Source: Planctomycetota bacterium (GTDB lineage: Bacteria; Planctomycetota; MHYJ01; JACPRB01). From it: a stretch of 45,450 nucleotides of DNA. The notes beneath the pieces are model-generated. The model worked only from the letters and a program-made list of their open reading frames with translations, had not been told where the DNA came from and ran no database searches. Positions 8,173 to 16,306 of this stretch are shown here, one piece after another. How positions within the stretch are numbered: position 1 is the stretch's first letter; every line of letters starts with the position of its first letter. A program made the translations under genes and the position numbers. Location: positions 1 through 45,450 of the forward strand of contig JACPRC010000102.1 of NCBI GenBank assembly GCA_016190175.1. The letters run 5' to 3'.

Positions 8173-10450
8173 GGAGGTTCCTTCTCGCCTCGCTCCTCGC
8201 GGCCGTCCCGGCGTTTCCCCAGGACGAGAAGCGCCAGCCCGAGCTCGAGTGCGACTACGCGGAGGTCGTGACGGAGGGGGAGGATCGCGTCTTCTACCTC
8301 CTCAACCCGAAGCTCCGCAAGGACGACGTCGAGATCCGCGCCGACCACATGATCCTCTGGGTCCCGAAGGGCGGGACGACGCTGCACTTCCGCGAGCTCT
8401 ATGCGGAGGGGAACGTCTCGTACCGCCGCGGCGTCCGCGAGCTCCGGGCGGAGCGGCTCTACTACGACCGCGCCGCGGACCTCGCGTTCGTCCTCAACCT
8501 CCGGGGCCGGGGGCGGGACCCGAAGAGCGGCACGCCGTTCCAGGTCTCGGCGGCCCAGGCGCGCGAAATCGCCAAGGGGAAATTCGAGGCTCGCGACATC
8601 AGCGTCTCGATGTGCGACTACGGCGTCCCGCACTTCGACGTGCACCTGGAGCGCGGCACGATCGAGGGCGTGAACGAACGGCGGCCGGACAGCGACACCG
8701 ACCTCTTTCACTACGACTCCTGGAAGTTCCGGGGCATGAACCTCGCCCCGCGCTTCTTCGGCGTCTCCCTCTTCACCATCCCCGGGTTCTCCGTCGGCAG
8801 CGACCAGTCCGACTTCCCGCTGCGCAGCCTCCGCGTCGGTCACACCTCGCGCTTCGGGGCCACCGTGATGTCCCAATGGGGCTTGACCCTCCGCAAGGGA
8901 TGGATCGACGCGATCACGCCGTGGGGGAACGACGACGAGGAGGACGACCACGAGCGGTGGGGCGAGGTCCGCGTCGATGCCGACTGGCGGCAGGAGCGCG
9001 GCGGCGCGACGGGCCTTCACGCGAGATGGGAGTGGGACGGGTACTCGGGTTACCTGGATTCCTACTACCTCCACGACCTCGGCCGCAGCGACACGGGCTT
9101 CGACGAGAACTTCGACCCGCTGGAGAACCCGGACCGCGGCCGCGTGCGGCTCTTCCACCGTCACGACTTCCTGCCGCAGTGGCGCTACGAGGTGGAACTC
9201 TCGTACCTGAGCGACAAGGATCTGCTGGAGGAGTTCTGGCCGGACGAGTTCAAGGAGGGCAAGGAGCAGGAGACCGTGCTCTATCTCCGGTGGAAGAAGG
9301 ACAACCTCGCCGCGTTCGCGATGGAGCGCCACCGGCTCAACGACTTCCAGACTCAGATCGAAGCCATGCCGCGGCTCCAGCTCCGCTGGCTCGACGAGCC
9401 GTTCCTTTCCTGCATCACGGACCGGCTCCTCTACACGAACTCGACGGAGCTCGTGAACCAGCGATACCGTTTCGGCTCGGGGGTCCCCGGCGACGACGAG
9501 CGGACGTGGCGGTTCGACACCCTCCACGAGCTGTCGGCGCCGATCGACCTCACGTTCGTGCAGATCGCGCCGTACGCGTCGCTGCGCGGCACGTTCTTCT
9601 CCACCGATCTTGCCGGCGAGGACGCCGTGCGCTTCATCGGGAGCGGCGGCGGGCGCATCCGGACGGACATCCACGGCGTGCACGATCTTCGGATCGAGGG
9701 GATCGGCCTGAACCGGGTGCGGCACATCCTCCAGCTCGAGGCCAGGTACGCGTCGAACTTCACCGCCGACTCCGTCGAGGTTTTCCCGTACGACGCGACG
9801 GACGCCGCGGCGGAGTTCGAGGAGGCGAGCTTCTCCGTGCGCAACCGGTTCCAGACCAAGCTCCTCGTCGACGGGAAGATGCAGACCTGGGAATTCCTCG
9901 ACCTCGGGCTCCAGATCGAGTACTACCCGAACCCGCTGCGCGACACGACGGCGTTCAACGAGAACAACCTCGCGCCGCCCTTCCACTGGATCGCGCTTGC
10001 GCCGCCGTTCGAGCGGCGCCACTGGTCGAACCTGCACTGGGACGTCTCCTTCCGGCCGCGGAGTATTCTCGCCGTGGAGGGAAGGGGCGAGGTCGATCTC
10101 GACGCTTCGCGGGAGGAGGCGAGGGAGATCTCGCTCTCGCTCCGGCCCTTCGCCTGGCTGAGCGTGGCGGTCGGGCAGACGTACTACCGCGACATCACGG
10201 ACGCGTACACGCTGGGGATCACGTGGCGGCCGACCGAGAAGTGGACGCTCTCGATCGGCGGCCAGTACGACGTCGAGGCGGACTCGTTCACGAAGCAGCG
10301 GTCGTCGTCGGCCGCGATTTCCACGACTTCATCCTGGAGGGGGTCTTCGAGAACGACGAGGGGCGGGACGAGCGGAGGTTCTACGTGAGCTTCGTCCCGA
10401 AGTTCCTGGGGGCGCGGGCGGCGCCGGCCGCGGACCCGTTCCGGCCGTGA
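8169..10450 (+). CDS. LptD/OstA-like outer-membrane barrel protein, frameshifted near its 3' end
   Basis: This gene starts in the ATGA overlap with the polA stop. It encodes a signal peptide (MRRFLLASLLAAVPAFPQ), then an OstA-type periplasmic region (for example ELYAEGNVSYRRGVRELRAE), then a long aromatic-rich barrel region like LptD, which inserts LPS into the outer membrane. The first frame stays open to 10388, but after about 10300 its sequence becomes low-complexity Ser/Thr/Arg. The frame displaced by one base instead reads RDFHDFILEGVF and FYVSFVPKF, a natural barrel ending, and stops at 10450. One missing base around 10290–10315, real or an assembly error, explains this. LptB is encoded at 32025. 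LptD is the best guess; another OstA-type barrel is possible. Confidence 0.75.
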
Positions 10451-10462
10451 TCCTGCATCACC

Positions 10463-11506
10463 CTATCGGACCAGGGATGCGCGCTCGATTTCGCCCTTCA
10501 CGAACCGTTGGAGGAGCGACCACGGGACTTGCGGGTCCGGGCCTTCCATCGCGAGAACGAGGACCAGGTCGCCCGGCGCGAGGGGCACGTCCTGGCGTAC
10601 GTCCGATAGCGCGACATACGCCCACGGATCACAGAGGATGATCCGGCCGCGGTGCGCCGGATTGATCGGATCGCGTCGAACGATGAGGGTCCGTCGGGAT
10701 TTCTGCCAGTCGGGAATGCCGAGGTCGGTCAAGACGCCGACGAGCGTCTGGCGGCCGTCGAAAACGATCGGCAAGAGGACGCCGTGGTCGGTCACGACGA
10801 GGATCGGCTCCCCCCAGGCTTCCGTCCGCTCATCGCGTGCCGCGGGTTGCGCCGCGCCTCCGGGAAGGACGTTGACCGTGACGATCGGACGGCGGAGGCC
10901 GTACTCCCGGAGCTTCTCCTCGATATGGTATTTCAGTTCTTCGATCGTCAGTCCTTCCATCCGCACCTTTCCGAAGGGGAAGTACCATTCGCCGCCGGGC
11001 GGCACGAGGACCGTAGTCGAATTCTCGGGCTCGTCTTCCGCATCGATCGCGAGTATCGTGCCCGGGATGATCCGGTATTGGAGGATGGAGCATGAGGTGG
11101 CCGGCTCACAGGCCTGCTTGCGGATCAGGTCGCATTCCTCGATGAACTCCGGAGCGGTCAGCACGATGCCTCTGAGTTCGGGGTACTCCGTTTCGATGGC
11201 CCGGATGTCCGGCGAGTCGCCCGAGGCAGGGAAAGCGGGGCACACGATGAAGTCATCAGGCCGATGCAGGACGCGGCCGTCGGACCCGGAAGCTGCGACT
11301 TCTTCCCCCGAGCCTGCCGGCACGCGCCTTGTCGGTACAATGTTTGCGGGTCTCGTGGACGCTCCGCCGGCGGCGGCCGGGGAGGACGGGCGCTTCGTCC
11401 GGTGTTTCCGGGGTTCCCGCGTCTGCCGCAACACGACGGCGGGGGCGAGGATCGCGAGGAGCAGCACCGGCGGCCAGAGCAGGCAGTGCCGGCGGGCGTG
11501 GGACAT
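10463..11506 (-). CDS. Polysaccharide export protein (Wza-like, SLBB)
   Basis: This 347-residue protein belongs to the polysaccharide biosynthesis/export group that forms or docks to capsule export channels. An N-terminal hydrophobic segment (LLWPPVLLLAILAPAVVL) anchors or exports it. A low-complexity linker follows. The export domain has RIIPGTILAID, then FPFGKVRMEGLTIEELKYHIEEKL and RPIVTVNVLPG, the usual pattern. An SLBB-like segment (VGVLTDLGIPDWQKSRRTLIV) comes next. Start ATG 11506 has GAGGAG eight bases upstream; an upstream in-frame start at 11533 is less likely. It converges with the barrel gene, 12 bp away, and is divergent from ugd, which fits a shared role in surface polysaccharide. 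Confidence 0.78.
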   Translation of the reverse strand: MSHARRHCLLWPPVLLLAILAPAVVLRQTREPRKHRTKRPSSPAAAGGASTRPANIVPTRRVPAGSGEEVAASGSDGRVLHRPDDFIVCPAFPASGDSPDIRAIETEYPELRGIVLTAPEFIEECDLIRKQACEPATSCSILQYRIIPGTILAIDAEDEPENSTTVLVPPGGEWYFPFGKVRMEGLTIEELKYHIEEKLREYGLRRPIVTVNVLPGGAAQPAARDERTEAWGEPILVVTDHGVLLPIVFDGRQTLVGVLTDLGIPDWQKSRRTLIVRRDPINPAHRGRIILCDPWAYVALSDVRQDVPLAPGDLVLVLAMEGPDPQVPWSLLQRFVKGEIERASLVR

Positions 11507-11570
11507 CCGCGGGTCTCCTCCCTCCGAGCGCACAGCATAACCGAAGGACCGGACCCTCCGCGCATTGTTT

Positions 11571-11599
11571 TTGCCGGGAAGGGGAGGCGCGAGTATAAT
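11571..11599 (+). promoter_or_regulatory. Predicted ugd promoter
   Basis: TTGCCG (11571–11576), 17 bp and a consensus TATAAT (11594–11599) form the best-looking promoter in the window. Transcription from about 11606 gives a leader near 98 nt whose second half is a pyrimidine-rich heptamer array. Confidence 0.7.
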
Positions 11600-11661
11600 C
11601 CCCGCGCTCCGAGGGGGGCGCGCGCGGGAGGAGGGGGTGCGGGAGACTCTTCCCCCGCCCT

Positions 11662-11696
11662 CTCTCTTCTCTGTTCTTTCTTCTTTGTTCTCTCGG
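11662..11696. repeat. Pyrimidine heptamer array in the ugd leader
   Basis: Five heptamers follow one another: CTCTCTT, CTCTGTT, CTTTCTT, CTTTGTT and CTCTCGG. They end seven bases before the ugd ATG and occupy the place where a Shine-Dalgarno sequence should be. A purine-strand version of the same unit family occurs at 39004–39035. Confidence 0.6.
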
Positions 11697-11703
11697 AACG
11701 ACC

Positions 11704-12999
11704 ATGAAAGTCTCCGTCATCGGCACCGGCCACGTGGGTCTCATCACGGGGGCCACCTTCGCGGAGCGCGGGAACGACGTCTTGTGCGTCGACGTCGATC
11801 GCAAGCGCATCCGGGCGCTCCAGAAACTCGCCATGCCGTTCCACGAGCCGGGGCTGCGCGAGCTGGTCGTGCGGAACTCGAAGGCGGGGCGGCTGCGCTT
11901 CGGCGGGACGAACGCGGACGCCGTGGCGTTCGGCCAGGTCGTTTTCATCTGTGTGCCGACGCCGCCGCAGGCCGACGGCCACGCCGACATGACCTTCGTC
12001 GAAAACGTCTCGCGCGACATCGCCGCCGCGCTCCAGGACTACCGCGTGATCGTGGACAAGAGCACGGTCCCCGTCCTCACCGGCGAGCGCGTCAAGATGG
12101 TGATCACGCGCTACGCGCGCAAGAACGTCGCCTTCGACGTCGCGTCGAGCCCCGAGTTCCTGCGCGAGGGCTCCGCGATCGAGGACACCCTGAACCCCGA
12201 CCGCGTCGTCTTCGGCGTGGAGAGCGCGCGGGCGGAGAAGGTCCTGCGCGAGCTGTACCACAACTTCAAGGCGCCGATCGTCGTCACGGACATCAAGAGC
12301 GCGGAGCTCATCAAGCACGCATCGAACTCGTTCCTGTCGATGAAGATCTCCTATGCGAACGCGCTCGCCGCCGTGTGCGAGCTCTCGGGCGCGGACGTCC
12401 AGCAGGTGACGCGCGGGATGGGGCTCGACAGGCGGATCGGCGCCGCGTTTCTGAGCGCCGGGATCGGGTACGGCGGCTCCTGCTTCCCGAAGGACGTCTC
12501 CGCGTTCGAGGCGATCTCGCGGGAACTCGGGTACGACTTCCGCCTTATCAGCGAGGTGAAGAGCGTCAACGTCGAGGCGCGGGAGCGGTTCCTGAAGAAG
12601 GTCCAGGAAGAGCTCTGGATCGTGAAGGGGAAGACGCTGGCGGCGCTCGGGCTTTCCTTCAAGCCGAACACGGACGACTGCCGCGAGTCGGTGGCGATCG
12701 AGATCGTGAAGCGGCTGCTCTCGATGGGGGCGCGCGTGCGCGCCTACGACCCGGCGGCGATCCCGACGGCGCGGGAGATCCTCGGGAAGAGCGTGACCTA
12801 CTGCAGGAGCGCCTACGACGCCGCGCGCGGGGCGGACGCGGCGCTCGTCCTGACGGAGTGGAAGGAGTTCGCGGATCTCGACCTCGCGAAGCTGAAGAGG
12901 GCGCTGGCGCAGCCCGTCGTGCTGGACGGGAGGAATCTGTTCGACCCCGCGAAGATGCGGGAAATGGGGTTCATCTATCGGAGCGTGGGGAGGCCGTGA
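11704..12999 (+). CDS. ugd: UDP-glucose 6-dehydrogenase
   Basis: This 431-residue enzyme oxidises UDP-glucose to UDP-glucuronate with two NAD+, supplying precursors for surface polysaccharide. The N-terminal Rossmann motif is VIGTGHVGLITG, followed by VFICVPTP and DKSTVPV. The central region has SPEFLREGSA. The catalytic cysteine is Cys260 in GYGGSCFPKD. The C-terminal UDP-binding part has LGLSFKPNTDD and DGRNLFDP. Related UDP-sugar dehydrogenases share these motifs, but length and motif set fit the UDP-glucose enzyme best. The ATG at 11704 has no clear Shine-Dalgarno sequence and follows a pyrimidine heptamer array. The gene is divergent from the Wza-like gene. Confidence 0.93.
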   Translation: MKVSVIGTGHVGLITGATFAERGNDVLCVDVDRKRIRALQKLAMPFHEPGLRELVVRNSKAGRLRFGGTNADAVAFGQVVFICVPTPPQADGHADMTFVENVSRDIAAALQDYRVIVDKSTVPVLTGERVKMVITRYARKNVAFDVASSPEFLREGSAIEDTLNPDRVVFGVESARAEKVLRELYHNFKAPIVVTDIKSAELIKHASNSFLSMKISYANALAAVCELSGADVQQVTRGMGLDRRIGAAFLSAGIGYGGSCFPKDVSAFEAISRELGYDFRLISEVKSVNVEARERFLKKVQEELWIVKGKTLAALGLSFKPNTDDCRESVAIEIVKRLLSMGARVRAYDPAAIPTAREILGKSVTYCRSAYDAARGADAALVLTEWKEFADLDLAKLKRALAQPVVLDGRNLFDPAKMREMGFIYRSVGRP

Positions 13000-13005
13000 T
13001 CCGGC

Positions 13006-13070
13006 GATCAGCCATCAGCAGTCAGCCTTCAGCCCGCTGATTGCTGATAGCTGATAGCTGAGGGCTGTTG
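13006..13070. repeat. Inverted heptamer array, GCTGANN family (locus 2)
   Basis: The left arm (13006–13035) has units TCAGCCA, TCAGCAG, TCAGCCT and TCAGCCC. The right arm (13036–13070) has GCTGATT, GCTGATA, GCTGATA and GCTGAGG. The arms abut with no spacer, so the transcript could form a long, nearly continuous hairpin. It fills the gap between ugd and coaD, and the last units supply GAGGG about seven bases before the coaD ATG. Confidence 0.85.
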
Positions 13071-13071
13071 A

Positions 13072-13584
13072 ATGACCATCGCAGTTTATCCGGGCTCGTT
13101 CGATCCCGTGACCAACGGCCACCTCGACGTGATCCGCCGCGGCACGCGGATCTTCGGGCGCCTCATCGTCGCCGTCGCCGACAACCCGGCGAAGCAGTCG
13201 CTCTTCACGAAGGAGGAGCGCGTCACCCTCATCCGAGAGGTGACGAAGGGGATCAAGAACGTGGAAGTGGACACGTTCGACGGGCTGGTCGTCGACTACG
13301 TGCGGAAGCAGAAGGCGCAGGTGATCCTGCGGGGGATCCGCACGATCTCCGACTTCGAGTACGAATACCAGATGGCGATGACGAACCGGACGTTCTGCTC
13401 GGACGTCGAGACGGTGTTCGTCATGACGCACGAGGAGTTCTCCTTCGTCAGCTCGCGGCTCATCAAGGAGGCGGCGCAGCTCGGCGGGGATGTGGGGGCG
13501 TTCGTGCCGAAGGAAGTGGAGAAGGCGCTCAAGAAGAAGCTCGCGGGGAGCAAGCCGCAGGGGGGCGGGATCCCGCTGGGGTAG
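13072..13584 (+). CDS. coaD: Phosphopantetheine adenylyltransferase
   Basis: This 170-residue enzyme transfers AMP from ATP to 4'-phosphopantetheine, the penultimate step of coenzyme A synthesis in the cytosol. The nucleotidyltransferase motif TNGH is at residues 14–17 within YPGSFDPVTNGHLD. Other CoaD blocks are RGIRTISDFEYEYQMAMTNR and the ATP-binding SSRLIKE near residue 129. Length is normal, with a short Lys/Gly-rich tail. The ATG lies directly against a heptamer array whose last unit provides a GAGGG ribosome-binding site. It may be co-transcribed with ugd, but the array could interrupt the transcript. Confidence 0.96.
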   Translation: MTIAVYPGSFDPVTNGHLDVIRRGTRIFGRLIVAVADNPAKQSLFTKEERVTLIREVTKGIKNVEVDTFDGLVVDYVRKQKAQVILRGIRTISDFEYEYQMAMTNRTFCSDVETVFVMTHEEFSFVSSRLIKEAAQLGGDVGAFVPKEVEKALKKKLAGSKPQGGGIPLG

Positions 13585-13626
13585 GGACGCCGCTTCCGCC
13601 GGCGTGCCCCCGCCGCCACGAAGATG

Positions 13627-13655
13627 TTCCCATCCCCGCGCGCGCGGCGTAGAAT
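13627..13655 (+). promoter_or_regulatory. Predicted promoter of the Uma2-family gene
   Basis: TTCCCA (13627–13632), 17 bp and TAGAAT (13650–13655) precede a GTG at 13663 by seven bases. The in-frame ATG at 13654 overlaps the -10 hexamer and so would not be transcribed. This supports a leaderless GTG start. Confidence 0.5.
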
Positions 13656-13662
13656 GGCGCTC

Positions 13663-14286
13663 GTGGACGCGATCGTGGTCAACGGGACTCGGGTGGAGCC
13701 CCCCTTCGTCCTGGTCAAACCGGGGGTGAGCGAGGAGGAGTACTATCGCCTTGGGGAGGACTCGAACTGGGAGCTGCTGGGGGGGAAGCTGGTCATGTCG
13801 CCTTCATCCGACTTGCAAGAGGACATCTTCCGCTGGTTGCTTCGGCTCCTGGATGCGTTTGTCGAGGAGCGAGACCTCGGCATCGTGCGCGGGTCGCGGT
13901 ATCCGATGCGGCTGGACAAGACCTGGTCGCCCGAGCCCGACCTCATGTTCGTGCGCACGGAAAACACGGGCCGCATGAAGCCCACGCGGCTCGAGGGTCC
14001 CGCGGACCTCGTCGTCGAGATCGTCTCGGAAAGCAGCCGCGACGTGGACTGCCGCGACAAGCGCGAGCGGTACCGCCAAGCCCGCGTCCCCGAATACTGG
14101 ATGGTGGACCCGCTGCGGAAGGAATTGACGGTGGACTTCCTGGCCGGCAACGGGTACGAAACGCGGACGCTTGCCGAGGGCCGCATCGAGTCACGGATCG
14201 TCTCGGGATTCTGGATCGAGACCTCGTGGCTGTGGCAGCGGCCGCTCCCCAAGGTCGGCCCGTGTCTCCGCGAGATCCTCGCCTGA
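13663..14286 (+). CDS. Uma2-family (DUF820) PD-(D/E)XK nuclease-fold protein
   Basis: This 207-residue protein belongs to the Uma2 family, a restriction-endonuclease-like fold expanded in cyanobacteria and planctomycetes with largely unknown cellular roles. Visible hallmarks are EYYRLGEDSNWELLGGKLVMSP at the N terminus, the acidic PEPDLMFV, DLVVEIVSESS and the Lys/Arg-rich DKRERYRQARVPEYWMVDP. Together they supply the expected Asp, Glu and Lys active-site positions. GTG 13663 is preferred over ATG 13654 or 13624 because a -10 hexamer covers 13650–13655. It converges with the DAHP synthase gene 18 bp downstream. No partner gene suggests a toxin or defence role. Confidence 0.85.
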   Translation: MDAIVVNGTRVEPPFVLVKPGVSEEEYYRLGEDSNWELLGGKLVMSPSSDLQEDIFRWLLRLLDAFVEERDLGIVRGSRYPMRLDKTWSPEPDLMFVRTENTGRMKPTRLEGPADLVVEIVSESSRDVDCRDKRERYRQARVPEYWMVDPLRKELTVDFLAGNGYETRTLAEGRIESRIVSGFWIETSWLWQRPLPKVGPCLREILA

Positions 14287-14304
14287 TCGCGCGGCGGACG
14301 GTCT

Positions 14305-15315
14305 TCACCGCCCCCGCACCGCCTCCATCATCTTCCGGAACCCCTCCGGGTCCAGCGACTGCTCCGCGTCGCTCCACGCGCGGTCGGGATCGACGTGGAC
14401 CTCGACGAGCAGCCCGTCCGCGCCGGCCGCGAGCGCCGCCATCGCCAGCGGCGGGACGTGACGCCGCGCGCCCGCCGCGTGGCTCGGATCGGCCAGCACC
14501 GGCAGCCGCGTCCGCTCCTTCAGCACCGGGAAGGCGCCCACGTCGAGCGTGAAGCGCAGCGAGTCGTCGAACGTGCGGATCCCGCGCTCGCAGAGGATCA
14601 GCCGCGGCTCGTCGATCCCCGCGCGCATCCGCCCCAGGAGCACGTACTCCGCCGCCATGAGGAGCTCCTCGATCGTCGCGGCGAACCCGCGCTTGAGGAG
14701 GATCGGCTTGCCGGACGGGTGGCTCCCCGCCTTGAAGAGGAGCGGGTAGTTCGACATGTTCCGCGAACCGATCTGGATCATGTCGGCGTAGCGCGCCACG
14801 ACGTCGACGTGCGATGTGTCGAGCGCCTCCGTGACGACCGGGAGGCCCGTCTTCTCGCGCGCCCGCGCCAGGAACTCCAGCCCCTTCTCGCCGAGACCGC
14901 CGAAGGCGTACGGCGACGTGCGGGGCTTGAAGGCGCCTCCGCGGAGCGCGACGGCGCCGGCCTCCTTCACGATCCGGGCGATCTCGCAGACCTGCGACTC
15001 GCTCTCCGCGCTGCACGGGCCCGCGATCACGACGGGCGCGCCGCCGCCGATCCGCGCGCCGTTGGGGAGCGTCACGACACCGCTGCGCTCCTCCGCGGAG
15101 ACGAGGGGGTGCTTGTCCGGCAGCGCGACTGCGCGGGCGACGCCCGCCACCTGCCGCACGCGGTCGAGCGGGCCCGAGTCCGAGCGGACCACGAGCAGGC
15201 CGGAATCGTGCCACCGGCAGCGGCGGTCCTCCGGCGACGGGATGTCGAGCAGCTCCAGGACGCGCGCCGCGGTCTCCGCGGGGGCGTCCGGTCCGAACGA
15301 GACGACGATGGGCAT
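14305..15315 (-). CDS. aroF: 3-deoxy-7-phosphoheptulonate (DAHP) synthase
   Basis: This 336-residue enzyme condenses phosphoenolpyruvate and erythrose 4-phosphate, the first step of the shikimate pathway. An N-terminal ferredoxin-like regulatory domain of about 70 residues precedes the barrel, as in the Thermotoga-type class. Barrel motifs are VIAGPCSAES, LRGGAFKPRTSPYAFGG, EALDTSHVD, DMIQIGSRNMSNYPLL, LLKRGFAATIEE and LILCERGIRTF, with the metal-site DPSHAAGARR near the end. Start ATG 15315 has GAGGAG a few bases upstream, inside the end of the preceding gene. It is the last gene of the minus-strand operon, just after a chorismatase-like gene, so both ends of the shikimate route sit together. 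Confidence 0.95.
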   Translation of the reverse strand: MPIVVSFGPDAPAETAARVLELLDIPSPEDRRCRWHDSGLLVVRSDSGPLDRVRQVAGVARAVALPDKHPLVSAEERSGVVTLPNGARIGGGAPVVIAGPCSAESESQVCEIARIVKEAGAVALRGGAFKPRTSPYAFGGLGEKGLEFLARAREKTGLPVVTEALDTSHVDVVARYADMIQIGSRNMSNYPLLFKAGSHPSGKPILLKRGFAATIEELLMAAEYVLLGRMRAGIDEPRLILCERGIRTFDDSLRFTLDVGAFPVLKERTRLPVLADPSHAAGARRHVPPLAMAALAAGADGLLVEVHVDPDRAWSDAEQSLDPEGFRKMMEAVRGR

Positions 15316-15322
15316 GATCTCC

Positions 15323-16306
15323 TCAAACGGCCGCGACGGCCTCGATCTCCACGAGCAGGTCCGGCCGGCACACGTGCGCCACGACCGGGACGAAGGGGAA
15401 GGGGGCGAGCCTCCGCGCCAGGCACGACTCCAGCACGCCTTCGTCGCGGCAGAAGAGCGTCGCGGAAACGACGTCCTTCAGCCGCGCGCCTTCGGCCGAG
15501 AGGAGCGCGGCGACGTTGTCGAGCGTCTCGGCGAACTGCGCCTCCGGATCGCCGACATGCAGCGTGCGGCCGTCCGCGCCGATGCTCGCCGTGCCGGAGA
15601 CGTGGATCGTCCGTCCGACGACCGCGCCGCGCGAGAACGCGGAGCCGTACGCGAACGCCTCGCTCTGCCGCGGCGTCGTGCGGATGAGCCGCACGGGGAG
15701 GCCGTCCACCGCGAGGAGGTCCATCTGGCACTCCTCGCCGTCCGTGCGGCCCTGGATGCCCGTGCTGGCGGGGAAGGCCGTGAGGCCCGCACGGCGGTAG
15801 ACTTCCGTGCGGACGCCGTTGAATTCGCCGTACCAGTCGAGCAGCCGCGCGAGGTAGATCCACGTCCGGGCCACGTGGCGCCACGCGAAGCCGTGGGCCG
15901 CCAGCAGTTCGCCCGCCTTCGCGAACATCGACTCCGCCTGGCGCGGCGCGCTGCCTCCGCTCCCGCGCACGCACGGCACGTGCAGAACGCGGAAGTCCCC
16001 GCCGTTCCACAGGCGGCCGCCGGCGGCGGAGGCGACTTCTCCCTGCACGGCCCAGATCTGGAGTCCGACGGACCGCGACTCGAGGAACGTGGCCGGGACC
16101 GCCAGCGCGCGAGAGGCCTCCGCCATCGCCGCCCGCGGTCCGTACGCCTTGACCGACATCGGCTCGACGCCGTGCTCGGCGAGCGCCCGCGCGGCGCGAT
16201 CGAAGATCTCGGGCGCCGCCGAGACGTCCTCGGCGGTCCCGACGAGATACGCTTCGCCCGGGAGCGTGCGTATGTCCAGCGTCATCGCTTCCTCGGAAGT
16301 CCTCAT
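15323..16306 (-). CDS. Chorismatase-like protein of the RidA/YjgF superfamily (XanB2/Hyg5/FkbO type)
   Basis: This 327-residue protein looks like the two-lobed RidA-type chorismatases (also annotated pteridine-dependent deoxygenase-like), which split chorismate to hydroxybenzoates or dihydroxycyclohexadiene carboxylate. The typical segment WRHVARTWIYLARLLDWYGE, then FNGVRTEVYRRAGL and FPASTGIQG, is clear. The second lobe has RTIHVSGTASIG and LKDVVSATLFCRDE, as in RidA proteins. The ATG at 16306 overlaps the previous stop as ATGA; a second ATG at 16285 has GAGGA upstream and is an alternative. The neighbouring DAHP synthase makes a chorismate-consuming role attractive, but the product is not predictable by eye. 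Confidence 0.75.
   Translation of the reverse strand: MRTSEEAMTLDIRTLPGEAYLVGTAEDVSAAPEIFDRAARALAEHGVEPMSVKAYGPRAAMAEASRALAVPATFLESRSVGLQIWAVQGEVASAAGGRLWNGGDFRVLHVPCVRGSGGSAPRQAESMFAKAGELLAAHGFAWRHVARTWIYLARLLDWYGEFNGVRTEVYRRAGLTAFPASTGIQGRTDGEECQMDLLAVDGLPVRLIRTTPRQSEAFAYGSAFSRGAVVGRTIHVSGTASIGADGRTLHVGDPEAQFAETLDNVAALLSAEGARLKDVVSATLFCRDEGVLESCLARRLAPFPFVPVVAHVCRPDLLVEIEAVAAV

Noticed and set aside
11600-11703. Riboswitch in the ugd leader
   Set aside because: The leader is GC-rich then a plain pyrimidine heptamer array; no known riboswitch motif is visible.
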